A program made the translations under genes and the position numbers. DNA of 64,000 nt, taken from the NCBI GenBank assembly GCA_001692895.1, contig KV748188.1:248001-312000 (forward strand), read 5' to 3'. The notes beneath the pieces were generated by a model, which saw only the letters and a program-made list of their open reading frames with translations, was not told where the DNA came from and made no database searches. Positions 10,760 through 21,399 of this stretch are shown piece by piece (position 1 is the first letter of the stretch; every line of letters begins with the position of its first letter). Origin of the DNA: Cenococcum geophilum 1.58. Taxonomy: Eukaryota > Ascomycota > Dothideomycetes > Gloniales > Gloniaceae.

Positions 10760-11640
10760 TTAAAAAATCTTCTAACTCCTTAAGCAAGGTGGCTGCCCTT
10801 AAGTTTACCATTCCTCCGTTCTTCTACCCACTTAGTAGCTAGTTTATTAAAGATAGATTTTATTAAAGCGGTGCTGCGTTTAACGGTTTCATGACGTAGT
10901 ATCTTAAGTTCGCCGTCTTATAGACGGCCATAAATTTTTACCCTCTTATTTGTTTCCAATAGGTTTATATCTATACGTAAGGCTAAATAGAATATAGGAG
11001 GACCTTTTAGCTCGCCTTTAAAATAAAAAGTTAGTAGTTTTATTAGGAGGGATCAATCTCCAATAGTAGTAGCCTAGGTAAAAAAAATTCTTAAGCTAAA
11101 TCGGAGGTAAAAATTCCATTAATATTCTCTATAGTGAACTGCAAGACTCTTATTACGCATGGCTTAGCTAACCTGGCTAAGTATAGAACTAGTGACCTTA
11201 TTAGGCCTTTCTAGGGGTTTAGCTTTGTACGGCCATAATCAGCCAATAGAGATTAATGAGGTTCTATAGTAGAGGTTGGGATTTAATGCGTTAATAAAGA
11301 TCGAGGTTCCTTCGTAGAGATTCTCGTATATCCGCTCTTATATCTTAAGTAATAACTTTCCAAAAAGCCCTAAGGAATTCTACAGCTTTGCCATAATATC
11401 TTTAGAGCTAAGTGCTAAAGGTTTTGCCTCTTTATAGGGTGAAGATCTAATATATCGTCTCCGCTTTTTGCATAAGCTTTAAGATAACGGCCGCCTTTAC
11501 ACAGCTCGGTTTCGTTTAGGAGGTATAGCTAATGCTTAAGTAGTTAAAGGGAACCATATATTTACAAGGAATTGGGGATAAAGATAGGTTGTAGTTATTA
11601 AAAGAGCTACGTGGCTAGTTTATTTTACGTATTTATCTAT
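10760..11640 (-). pseudogene. Unrecognised RIP-degraded coding block
   Basis: The minus strand reads as coherent protein with scattered stops. One part (about 11500-11040) contains P-L-A-L-S-S-K-D-I-M-A-K-L and G-T-S-I-F-I-N-A-L-N-P-N-L-Y-Y; another (about 10930-10780) contains R-H-E-T-V-K-R-S-T-A-L-I-K-S-I-F. Whether both belong to one gene is unknown. No family motif was recognised. Confidence 0.35.
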
Positions 11641-11846
11641 AACCTATAACTACTAACTAGCATAACTCTCTAGTCCTAATAGTGACCTAAAGATTAAGAT
11701 ACAAGACAGCAAAAGGGAAAATTAATTAGAAAAGGTTAAGACTCTAGTCCCTAAGAAGCATTAATAGTTTCAAGGATTTAGCCTATAATTAGTACGTCCT
11801 GCTAGAAATTGCCTCAGTATATAATAGGTTAAGTAAGCTTACTTAG
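11641..11846. other. Left flank of the solo LTR
   Basis: No gene was recognised. It ends with the CTTAG target duplication at 11842-11846. Confidence 0.3.
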
Positions 11847-12081
11847 TGTCGATTAGATATCCGTGCACCAATTATAGGAATTAAATAAGAACTCTATCTA
11901 TTAAAACGTAGTTCTAAGACCTCTATATATATATAAGGAAAGGTATAGAAAAGAAAAGAGAAGGAGGATAAGGGGTGGTAATGGAAATAAGGAGTAGGTG
12001 ACCGAGTTAATAACTAACTTAATGACTAACTTAATGGTAGGTAGCTAAGTCAGGGCAGTAAGGACCTAATTTAGGTCAACA
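11847..12081 (+). repeat. Solo LTR, family A (235 bp)
   Basis: It begins TGTCGATTAGATATCCGTGC and ends TTTAGGTCAACA, with intact TG...CA ends. It is bounded by identical CTTAG at 11842-11846 and 12082-12086. It contains the family core AAGAACTCTATCTATTAAA, CTCTATATATATATAAGG and a repeated ACTAACTTAATG motif. The length equals that of the minus-strand copy at 23384-23618. No internal retrotransposon genes flank it, so recombination between two LTRs is the likely origin. Confidence 0.9.
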
Positions 12082-12599
12082 CTTAGCCTCCATAGAGGTG
12101 TTTTACGCTATACAATATATACAAAATAAACACCTCAGCCCGCTACCAGGTATTGTATTTAAGCTAACACTTATCCTTTATTACTCCGTTTCTCAACCTA
12201 TATATATTTATATAGCAGATAACGCGGTCTATTCCTAAGTAAGCTCATTTACCGGTTAAATATATTACCTATTAGTCAAGGAAACGCACCTATAGAGATG
12301 GATTATCCGCTACTTAACCTATTATTATTAATAATTCTCCTAGTATCTAAGTGGCTAGTCAGGACAGCGAAATAATAAAATACTTTCTCCTCTTTTTTAC
12401 GGAGCTAGATAGGTATATATCTTAACCGCAATAATTGGGATAATATCTTATATTCGGAAGATGGTTATAGAGAAATGCTGTAGTACACTAACGTTAAACG
12501 TTTTGCAAGCCCGGAGGAATTTATTAGGTATTCTAACGTAAAGGTCTTTACAGATAAGAACTAGGGCCGCTAATAAAATTGCCTTTTTTAGGTACGATT
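12082..12599. other. No gene recognised
   Basis: Right flank of the solo LTR. Short coding-like runs on the plus strand near 12370-12440 were not followed further. Confidence 0.25.
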
Positions 12600-12945
12600 T
12601 TCTCTCCTCTAGATCCGCATTAAACGCAATTCTAAACTTCCGCTAGTGTATTACGTCTAGCTATAACGGCGGCCAAATTTATAATCTAGGCCCAAATAAA
12701 GGCTACATATTTACTTGCATTAAATGCAGCTTTAAGACCTACACGACTTCCTAGCGCGCGTAGCACGAAGGTAAAACTTATAAATAGTACACAACTTATA
12801 TAGCCGCATAGAATACGTTCAATGCGGCGTTAGAGGCCAAGATTATATCTACGGCTAAGGAATGCCCTAGTTATAAGAGTAAGATTAAAAAGAATAGTAG
12901 ATGTAATTATATGACCTATAAGTCGTTGTCCCCCTCTATTTAATT
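12600..12945 (+). pseudogene. Possible zinc-finger protein fragment
   Basis: The plus frame reads G-Y-I-F-T-C-I-K-C-S-F-K-T-Y-T-T-S at about 12690-12740. A *-R-A-*-H-E-G segment follows, where the two stops probably replace Gln, giving a C-x2-C...H arrangement that could be a zinc finger. A Lys/Ser-rich tail follows. The spacing does not match a standard C2H2 finger exactly and the rest is unrecognised. Confidence 0.3.
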
Positions 12946-13470
12946 TAAAGTCGATTTACTTACTATACCTACTATAGGGAAAGGCGGGAAATGTCGCTAT
13001 TAATTCTACTAGCTCTGCCTTACTAACTATAAAGATATTTATAGGCAAGGTAATACAGCGCATCATGCCAGCTATAAATATTACAGCGACAACATTATTA
13101 ACTATTAGCTCCTCTAATAAGCAGGTTCTTATATTAAAGCTATAATCTAGCTTAGGTACCATCCTATTACTATAGGAAGGTATAGGGTTAATTGGCAGTT
13201 TAATTAAAGGCGTCTTATCCTACCTCTAATAGGTTTATCAGGCCAATAGTAGAGCTTCGCTCCTTCCTATATATATAAGATAATTACCCGCTTCCATAGC
13301 CTCTGCCTAAGGCATTAACTATTCTTAGTTTAAGGGGTAGCTAACTTTAGGGCCACTGGCTCCAAAATTGGCTACCCTAATGTGTTTATATATTAGCTTT
13401 TATCCCTAGCGTAGAATTAAAAGCCAAATCCAATTCCCCATCTCGACGCTATTATTTTATTCTCTTCTCG
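12946..13470. other. No gene recognised
   Basis: The minus strand is open for 68 codons (13162-12956) with a hydrophobic Ile/Val-rich composition, but no family was recognised. Confidence 0.25.
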
Positions 13471-14351
13471 ATGTCTTCTTTAGGCAAAGAGGAGACATTA
13501 AGTAATATACCTAACATTAAAAAGCTGCGTAGGCTTCTGAACTTTAATAACCCTACTCTATAAAACAACACTAAAGTTTTTATACGCACTATTAAGTATT
13601 TTAAAACGAAATACAAAGCAATAGATAGCATTATTAATAGTAGCCTAGATGACTTTCGCTCTAAAGAACACCAAAAGGCACTTTCATATATAGCTCATAG
13701 GTTTTTTAATAAACATTATACAGAATTTTAGCCTGACATTCTAGAGGGTTTAAGTCGACTTCAAAGCTCTAAAGATTCCAAACTATAAGCTACCTAATAC
13801 CCCTCTTTAGTTTATTACTAAATATACCTAGAATAATCGCAACTATAAAAAGGCTGTTTTAGCGTCAAAACTTACAACACCTCTGTAATAAGAGGTATAA
13901 GAAACCAGCTACTGTATAGAATTTGTTAGAGTCCGTCCCGCAGCCTAGTAATACGCTAGAGGGATCTTTACCTTAACCTCCAGCACTAATTAAGACGGGG
14001 ATAGGAACAGTACCTATAGAGGCCTCTTTATATCCATAGCCAAATGCTTAGATTTATTATTTAGTGGTTAAGTCGCGCAAGCCTTTATTAGATTGTGTAG
14101 TATAGGTTCCTAAAGGCAGCCACTTTTAGGATAAGACCTTAAAAGAGGTGATAAAAGAGATACGAATCATTTCTAGCAAAGACTTTATAGCCTTAAATAT
14201 TATCTTATACGGATATAGGATGCGTATAACGGCCCGGGATATACATAATGACACAACATTTGCAAGTATAAAAATCGCCTTTATAAGAGAAATTAGTCGG
14301 TCAAACAGATTAAAGCCGTTCTTTGTAGAGATCGAGCCTATATACAGTTAA
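13471..14351 (+). pseudogene. Unrecognised RIP-degraded gene
   Basis: ATG at 13471 starts a frame reading M-S-S-L-G-K-E-E-T-L-S-N-I-P, then a Lys-rich helical region with few stops for about 90 codons. A Thr/Pro-rich middle follows. A second long open piece (14148-14351) contains I-S-S-K-D-F-I-A-L-N and I-A-F-I-R-E-I-S-R-S-N and ends in a TAA. The two pieces are in different frames, so an intron or indel lies between them. Function unknown. Size (about 290 codons) and layout suggest a whole small gene. Confidence 0.4.
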
Positions 14352-14528
14352 TGAAATTCTATACCTATTTCACTATATAAAAGTATAGATCCATCTTAAG
14401 ACAAACTCTTTACAGTTTTGGGGAGTTCGATAATATAATATCCTCTTAGTTCTAGTTACTAGTTTATATATCCCCCTTAATAAGTAATAGTTTATTCTTA
14501 CTAACTTATAAATTTCAGAGTAACGATC
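14352..14528. other. Flank, no gene recognised
   Basis: Short AT-rich stretch between the fossil gene and the truncated LTR. Confidence 0.3.
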
Positions 14529-14690
14529 TATTAAACGGACGATCAGGTATAAGAACTCTGTTTATTAATTTAGTCGGTAATTAGTAACGGAAATAGGTAA
14601 TAAGACATTTGATAAGATATACGATTTTTAAGTAGCGGGGTAGTAAGACATAGGGTTCTAGTCTTGAAAACAGTAGTAAGATACTACTAC
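14529..14690 (+). repeat. Truncated family-B LTR
   Basis: It starts TATTAAACGGACGATCAGG and parallels 5862-6132 through AAGAACTCTGTTTATTAA, GACATTTGATAAGA, AGCGGGGTAGTAA-ACATAGGGTTCTAG and AGTAGTAAG. Similarity then stops near 14690, about 70-110 bp before the expected end, so no right terminus or target duplication can be given. Confidence 0.7.
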
Positions 14691-14875
14691 TTTATTAACT
14701 TAACTAAAGACCCCTAACTCCAGCTCCGTATTTAAGCGCTCCTATCCCCTCCGGTTATATTATACTCTATAGTAATTTTCTAGGTTCTTACTTAGGTTTA
14801 ACACGACCCTAAATAACTAGGTATTTAACCAAATAAGTTATATATTTGAGAAACTGGAACAATTATAACATCAAT

Positions 14876-15289
14876 ATGCATATATCCATCATTATCTTCC
14901 CCATTATCTCCCTCCTTCCTTCCGCCACTACCGCCCCGATTATCTCTATAGATGCGGGTCCCATCCACAGCTATACTATACCCGGCCTTCCACTACTTAA
15001 TAACTATAATGCTGCCTTAAACAATATATGCAACTAATAGTTCCCCTTTAGCATCGACAAATGCGCCAGAGGGTCTTACCTCGTTTATAATAACTAAACC
15101 TCCCTAAAGGTCAACCAAACAGTGCTAACTTATAATGGCTAGACAGCTATAATAAGTTTCTAACTTTGGTTTAATAGGACCTTACAGAGTAAGGATTTTT
15201 ATATTACTTGTTTAAACTTCACCTAGGGGCCGTTAACTCTCTATAAGATAAAAAACTAAATAGTTCTTACGGTAAAAGTTAGGGTTTAG
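14876..15289 (+). pseudogene. Small secreted protein, RIP-inactivated
   Basis: ATG at 14876 begins M-H-I-S-I-I-I-F-P-I-I-S-L-L-P, a clear signal-peptide core ending near S-A-T-T-A. One frame of 137 codons continues to a TAG at 15287-15289. Internal TAA/TAG codons occur at positions consistent with lost Gln, the first pair at 15035-15040. Cysteines appear in N-I-C-N, D-K-C-A-R-G-S-Y and I-T-C-L-N-F, and there are N-x-S/T sites. Size, signal peptide and cysteines fit a secreted, possibly effector-like protein, but no family is recognised. No indel is evident. Confidence 0.55.
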
Positions 15290-15991
15290 CTTAATATTCT
15301 GGGATATACAGTGCAAATATATATATAGGGGTGCTAACGTCCCCCCCTATATAGCGAGAAACCCTATATAGCGAAAACCCGCTAGTGCTTTTTATTATAA
15401 TAAATCGAATAGTAATAGAACGGCATAAATAGCCTCGGAATATAATCTCTAAATTCTTAGCTTTATTTTGCATCTCATATCTCCTATAGAAAACTACTAC
15501 TTAGCCTATAATATAATGATTTGCGGCGAGTATACTTAATTATATCACTCTAGACAGTCTCGGGTCTATTAGAATCTTATATAATCTATTTAAAAACTCA
15601 TTATATTATAAATAGATATAGAAAGATTGTATACTAAGCAAAGCAATCGAATATTTAAGCTTATTGCGCTTTAGCGCCTTATTAGGCGGAGTTAATAAAT
15701 AAGGGTTTTACTTCCTAATTGTACAAAAAAGCCAAAAACAGAATAGCTATAATTTGACGAAGCGAACTTAGCTGCGATGTCACGTGTAGCAGGTGGGCTT
15801 TTATGCCCAAAATAGCGCCTACAAAGTGAGCTTTAAACCTTACGGCCTGGCATAAGGCGTTAGCTTAACTACCTCCACCTCGCTGGTTTACGATACTGTA
15901 TAATAAATCAGTCAATCAATCAATTAGTAAACGTTGCCTAACCCAACAATTTCATCCATTCGCTTATTATATTCAACACTATAAGCACAAA
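15290..15991. other. No gene recognised
   Basis: It includes a CCCCCCC-containing stretch near 15341 with two copies of a TATATAGCGA(G/A)AA(A)CCC motif (15350-15382). This is possibly a short tandem repeat or an LTR remnant. It presumably holds the promoter of the HET fossil. Confidence 0.3.
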
Positions 15992-17790
15992 ATATGCACT
16001 AAGATCTCGTCCTTATAAGCCCTACTAAGCATAGACCTTAAAACTCGTAGTAATGCAGCAGTTAACGAGGACGATAAAGGCGACACTAACAGACTAGAGT
16101 AGCTAAAGGTCCGAATATATAAACAAGTAAATGTACAAGATGTACCCAAGGATGTAATACTATAGAAGTTTCTATATCAGCCTCTTAATCTAAGTCGGAA
16201 CTAATTCTAGCTCCTTTAAATCTGGCAAGGACTTAATAGACGTATTAAAGGGCACCTTTAACAATTTAATTTCGAAAATGCACCTAAATATTATGCACTT
16301 TTATATACATAGGGCTGTCTGGAGACTTATAATGTCTTAATTAATAGAGGGCTCCTCACTGTCCGGACAAATTTCTATAAGCTCTTAAAAAAGTTAGCTA
16401 ATTACCCTATACGCTCCTAGAGCACGCATATATACTTATAGGCCGATTAGATATACATTAATTAAAATATAGTTAATAAGAGGAATTATTAAGTTAACTT
16501 AATAAAGGTTATATACCGAGGCGCTTCTAAGGTCCTTGTTTGGCTAGGTCCGGATCTATATTACGGCGCGGCTATCCATTTTATCAAGCATCTGATTTAC
16601 TTATAGCCGTTAGACTAGCCCTAATAGCTAGACCTAATAAGTAGGGAACGGGACGCATTTAAAGACTTTTTCTATGCAAATATATACTAGAAACGGCTCT
16701 AGATTATATAAGAGATAAAGTTGGTATAAGAATATACTATTATATATAGCGATTTATCTCTATCTAAGGGGGAATTCCTAACCTTTTATAAAAGCGTGTT
16801 CGGCGTAAAGAACATACCTTTAATTATACACTAGATTGTCGACGAAGACGAGACATTACTATATTACGCACTATTAGAGACGTCAAATAGCCAATATACG
16901 AATCCACGAGATAAGATTTACGGTCTCCAAAGTTTGCTACGGGAGCAATATAGGATTGCCATAAACTACGAAAAGCCTATATTAAGCGTCTTCTTCAAGG
17001 TCGCCGAAATGCTTCTAGATATTGTGTCTAAAGGCTTATTAAATTAAGCAAAAGTACTTAAGTGCATCTATCTTATAGGGAAAGGTATAGACGTAATACC
17101 TAGATCTATCGGAAGCGTATAGAACTTTCGGGATCTAGTATAGTGTTAGCCACAAGGTCTAGTCCTAATAGGTTATCTATAAGGCGATCCGTTCGACTAT
17201 AGGCGCGACTTAGATCCTAAAGATGGCTATAACGCCTGTAATTTCAAAGATGACCGCGATTATTTTCATTGGTGGTGGGGAAGTAAGAAAAGTTCAACTA
17301 TACTATAGATTATTAAATTGGTTGGAGACAACACTCGAATTAGCCATGCGATATAGGGTATATTGTCGATAATAAATTCCAAAGATCTCGCAATAGTACT
17401 ATAGGCGCATTGCTCCCGTATAACGTGCTAATAAGTATATAAGTCGCCCGCCCTTTCTCCTTTTAGGCCGCTATAACTAGTTAGTTGTTTTAATTAGTCA
17501 GCGTAAGTAAAAGGGACTCCGCAGTTCCTAAATTACAGCTAGACTACTTTTGAACTTTTTTATACAATTAGCGCGTAAGACGCTTATTGTTTATTTAAGT
17601 TAATAGACTATAAAGGCATATTTATACCTAAGATTTTATTCTTTCTCTCGGAATAGACTCTTTATATATCTATCTACAAACTTATAGACTTTTAGAGGGA
17701 TAGGCTAACTTTTTAGTAATTGCGAGTCTCTTAAGGGCCATGCTCTCATACTGCACTTAAGTAAATAGTAGTATTGCATGGTAACTAAAA
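15992..17790 (+). pseudogene. HET (heterokaryon incompatibility) domain protein, RIP-inactivated
   Basis: HET-domain proteins mediate allorecognition cell death in filamentous ascomycetes. The frame is continuous from ATA at 15992 (probably former ATG) to at least 17431. Diagnostic motifs are Y-Q-P-L-N-L-S-R at 16175-16198 and Y-A-L-L-Y-T-(stop)-G at 16292-16315, where the Trp of the Y-T-W-G signature is TAG (16310-16312). I-N-R-G-L-L-T-V-R-T-N lies near 16345, and V-L-V-W-L-G after a R-G-A-S-K block. Then come S-Q-Y-T-N-P-R-D-K-I-Y-G-L (about 16890-16923) and L-L-R-E-Q-Y. Stops are TAA/TAG at Gln/Trp-type positions. The same frame stays readable to about 17790, so the original C-terminus may extend there before the LTR at 17896. 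No indel was detected over about 480 codons. Confidence 0.88.
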
Positions 17791-17895
17791 GCTATTGCGA
17801 GAAGATATCACACTTAGATAAAGCGTATAGCTCACAACTTCTATTCCGAGATTATCTATACTTTTCCTTTAGTGTTGGTCTTATTATAACAAAAG

Positions 17896-18356
17896 TATTA
17901 CAGCGCTAGTAGAAAACGGTACTGGCAAATTACCGTCAGATTGCCGTAACTTGCCATCACGTAATGGTAAGTTGCCATTACGTAACTAGAGGATTGTATA
18001 TAGCTTTAAGCGGTACTCCCGTTCTTCCCCTTTCCTTTCTCTAGCTTTAGATCCTCGTTTATAGACAATCCAATCATATAGGCTTACATGCGTCCTTTTT
18101 ATCGTGCTTGTGCCTTAATTAACTAAGTCGCTAACAAAAAGATACTAGTAGGTTCTTGTTACGTAGGGTTTCTCGCTATATAAGGATAGACGTTAGTAGG
18201 TATCTAGAACTATAGCGGGCTCGTATAAATACTTCTGGACTAAAGCTTATAGATTATTACTATATAAGAATACTAAGCTAAGGAGGAGAAGAAGACTAGT
18301 AGAGACTAGTAAGATATAAAAGGGTCGTCAAGGCGCTAGTAGTAAGCGAGCCAATA
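17896..18356 (+). repeat. Family-C LTR (uninterrupted copy, 461 bp)
   Basis: It begins TATTACAGCGCTAGTAGAAAA (RIP form of TGTTAC...) and ends GCGAGCCAATA (from CAACA). It aligns with the reverse complement of 5460-6364 after the two nested insertions there are removed (462 bp). It holds a CTATATAAGAATACTAAG TATA-type region and the GGAGGAGAAGAAGAC purine run. The flanking pentamers (aaaag and ataga) do not match, so it may be the 5' LTR of a longer, unrecognised element continuing to the right. Confidence 0.8.
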
Positions 18357-19368
18357 ATAGAAAAATTAAGCTAACTTAGGCGAAGGCCTTTAAAGATCTT
18401 ATTAAAAATAAATTGGTATTTTAGGTTATCCTAAAACTTAGTATCTTTAAGTTTTCTAGAAAGGGAGAGTACTACTAAGAAGGGAATGTTAAATCTTTAT
18501 ACAGAGCTAGAATAAATACTAAGTTAGGTATTAAATAGGTGATAAAGTTTTCCAAAGTTGTTAATGATTATTATTAAACTAGATTAACACTATAGATAAT
18601 TGCCTAGTTCTTATACTTACGGCCAGCTTCGTCTCTAGTCCGCACTAAAACCGTTCTCCAAACTGCCATTAAAATTATCCTTAAAACTATCCTTGGAACT
18701 TTTTACATTACAGCTATCGAAGCTCTCGTCCCCAATATTATCCCCATCATTAATACCATCTAAGTCCTTATTTATTTCACTTTCGGATTCTATATTAGGA
18801 GCATTAACTTTAGAATCTTCTTTATTTTTCTCGCTATATATAAGCTTCCTAAGGTCCAAGGTTACATATATAATTCTACGTATCGCTACATCAACAATAG
18901 AGACGTAGTAATAATTACAATTAAGAAAATCTCCTAGACACTGAAATCTCCTAAGTTTCTCACGGATATCTCTTAATGTGTCACTTTTAGATAGAGGCCA
19001 CAGTCTAATTCAACGAAGTTCTATTAAGTAGGCTATTTCTTCATTTAATGCTATATAACTATAATAGTTAGACAGAATAGCAGCAATCTATAAACGAGTT
19101 TCCGCTATTTTCTATAATATAATTACTGGAAATAATATTAGACTTTTATAAAAGAAGGGTAGGGGAACCTACTAAGTAGTAGGTTACTTTCCTCTATTCC
19201 TTTAACCCTAGTAAAACTAAGGTGCCCACAATAGTAAAGGATGGCATATTATATAAGAGTGCTACGCCTTAAAGGTAGGCCTAGATTTCCTACTATTTTA
19301 ATAAGCTTGCAGAGGTCGCTCATTTCTATAATATAAAGTATTTAGTTATAGAAGCGGAGGACGGCTTC
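18357..19368. other. Post-LTR region with acidic open frame
   Basis: Immediately right of the LTR, the plus strand shows a Lys-rich coding-like run (18360-18480) that could be the start of a gag-like gene, but no motif confirms it. At 18859-18635 on the minus strand a 74-codon frame is fully open and encodes an Asp/Ser/Asn/Glu-rich, probably disordered segment. Nothing else was recognised. Confidence 0.3.
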
Positions 19369-19740
19369 TTAGTATATATTAGAGCGTCTAGAGAACTTAT
19401 ACTTCTTAATCGACGCTATAAGCTTTAATAGTACATCGATTGATATTAAGGATTGGGTTAGGCGGACTCCGTAAACAGATTTGCAAATTAGATATATTGT
19501 ATCCGGGTCGTCTAATAAGTCTAACTCTATCGGTTTTAGACCTGTAAGCATTTCCGCAAAAACTAAAGAGCTAGCTGCTAACCTATTTAATAATACCAAA
19601 AGTCTTAATAATATGGGATTACTAATGCAAAGTATAATGTCACCCTTTATATTAACTAAAGTGACTTCTAGTTGTTTATATTGCAAGTTTAAGCAAGGTA
19701 TAATTGTTATAAATAAATTTCCAGAGTGCATAGAAGACAT
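19369..19740 (-). pseudogene. Long open frame, unrecognised
   Basis: 123 codons without a stop, one of the longest uninterrupted frames in the window. The composition is hydrophobic Leu/Ile-rich, with L-V-L-L-N-R-L-A-A-S-S-L-V-F-A and D-L-L-D-D-P-D-T-I-Y. An 87-codon plus frame (19481-19744) overlaps it, so it cannot be decided which strand was coding. Either a younger or RIP-spared fragment, or chance. Confidence 0.3.
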
Positions 19741-20379
19741 TTAAACTACCGACATATTTCCAAAAAATTGATCTATATCCGTCAAGATTGCGGTCTTATT
19801 AAAAAAAGTACTAGCCTTAAAATCTCTCTTACAGCCTTTTCCTACCCTTAATTTTCCTAGACAGCGAGCAGTAGATATCTGTTTATAACTTTAGAATTTT
19901 TAGAATACTATTCATTAGCCTTATACTTTCTATATAAGTAAAACTCACTTTATAGTTATTCCAGGCCGTTTTATTAGAAACTTTCTCTTTACTACTAGTA
20001 GAGTATCTAAAGTTAATTTTAATTCAGCACTTATTTTAGCGCGTGCGATAATGACAATATTACTTATATATAAGGCAATAGATAGAAATGCTGCGACTAT
20101 ATTAGTTATACCCTTCTTAGGATGCGGCTGCAACTATACTTTACCTAAAGGCTAATATAGTACGCCATTTTAGATACAGACTCCAGTGACTGGCATACTA
20201 GATACTCCTTTGTATTTCGGCGACAAAGCTAAATAAAGACAGCCGAGGTTGAAGCGAGCATATCCTAGAAAACGAGACCACCTAAAAGTAAAGTTGAAAT
20301 TCGTATTCTGTCCTTATTATATTTATACATCCTATAAGGATTATTTCAGCTTTAACTAAATAAACCGTTGCGCCGATCA
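19741..20379. other. No gene recognised
   Basis: RIP-type sequence. A 62-codon minus frame (20133-19945) is open but unrecognised. Confidence 0.25.
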
Positions 20380-20411
20380 CCTATAACCTATAACCTATAA
20401 CCTATAACCTA
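20380..20411 (+). repeat. Short tandem repeat (CCTATAA)n
   Basis: About 4.6 perfect copies of the 7-bp unit CCTATAA. It resembles but is not the fungal telomere unit (CCCTAA). A local microsatellite is the simplest reading. Confidence 0.85.
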
Positions 20412-21076
20412 CGACCTTACCACAGTCTATATCTCCACTATTACCACATTATTAGTTCCCCTTATTATCAATTATCTATAACGCTAACCCACTAAAGTAG
20501 CTTACTTAAAGGCACTACCTATAGTACGCGTACTTGCTAAGCGGTTGCCGAGCTTAGATATATTAACTATATAAGAGGCGATAATAAGACTATAGATATA
20601 GTTATATTACTAACTCCTAGCGTTTTATTAGGATCTATTTAGTTTTTTAGATAGATAATATACTAATTAGGGAGTTCCTAAGGGCGAGCGCTTTAACTAT
20701 TATATAGAAAGCGCCATTCGCGAAAGGTTAGGACGATCGGGTACGGAAAATTTTAGTAACTAGTATTAATATTCTCTCTATAGCGGAGGTAAATGGAAAT
20801 AATAGCTACTCTTTCGCAGTATGCTGGTGGGATCGATTTGTACTAATATACTAGGGTCCTTTACCTCTAATAGCCATCCGAGCTCCAACTAAAACGACTT
20901 ATTAGCTCGATTGTTAGGCTTAAGCTTCTTAAGCTTCTTAAGCTATATAAAGAAATCAAGCGGCGAGACTAATTAGTTCCCTACTTGAACGGGCTAAAAA
21001 GAGACCTATATTAACTAAGACGTGTTCTATTCAAAGCTATCTCTAAACTTTTTTAAGATGTAAAACTATAAATAAA
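20412..21076. other. No gene recognised
   Basis: It contains a small direct repeat of AAGCTTCTT at about 20929-20941. No coherent frame was identified. Confidence 0.25.
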
Positions 21077-21140
21077 GGTTAGATAAGATGGTGGCTTTAG
21101 ATATATATATATATTACTTTACGTTCTCTCTTATCTAACC
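21077..21140. repeat. Perfect 12-bp inverted repeat (hairpin)
   Basis: GGTTAGATAAGA at 21077-21088 and its exact reverse complement TCTTATCTAACC at 21129-21140 are separated by a 40-bp AT-rich spacer containing an alternating TA run. A perfect 12-bp stem is notable where RIP has scrambled most sequence. It could be a remnant of terminal inverted repeats of a tiny non-autonomous DNA element or a transcribed hairpin. Confidence 0.7.
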
Positions 21141-21399
21141 CCGGCCTAAGGGTTTATAGCGCTCCCAATTATATTTACGCCAATTAATATTATAGGACGG
21201 ACTATTGGCTGCTAATATATACTCGTTTAAGATTGGTATACTAAGTGGCGCTAAGGATCTATAAGGGTCGGAGTATAACTACGCACCCTAGATAAACGGG
21301 ACAATGCCCTGTCACGATAGATAGCCAGAGAGTTATTAATTAACAATACTACCCCATACTAAATAACACTAAAAATATTCAGCCAATATATCCGGGAGA
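21141..21399. other. No gene recognised
   Basis: Short stretch between the hairpin and the next coding-like block. Confidence 0.25.

Noticed and set aside
15780-15930. tRNA-like GC-richer patch
   Set aside because: No cloverleaf with a T-loop GTTCRA-type box could be drawn.
17896-18640. Full LTR retrotransposon with gag/pol following the 461-bp LTR
   Set aside because: No reverse transcriptase, integrase, RNase H or zinc-knuckle motif was recognised to its right; only a short Lys-rich readable run.
20380-20411. Telomere-like repeat
   Set aside because: The unit is CCTATAA (7 bp), not CCCTAA, with under five copies and no neighbouring telomeric features.
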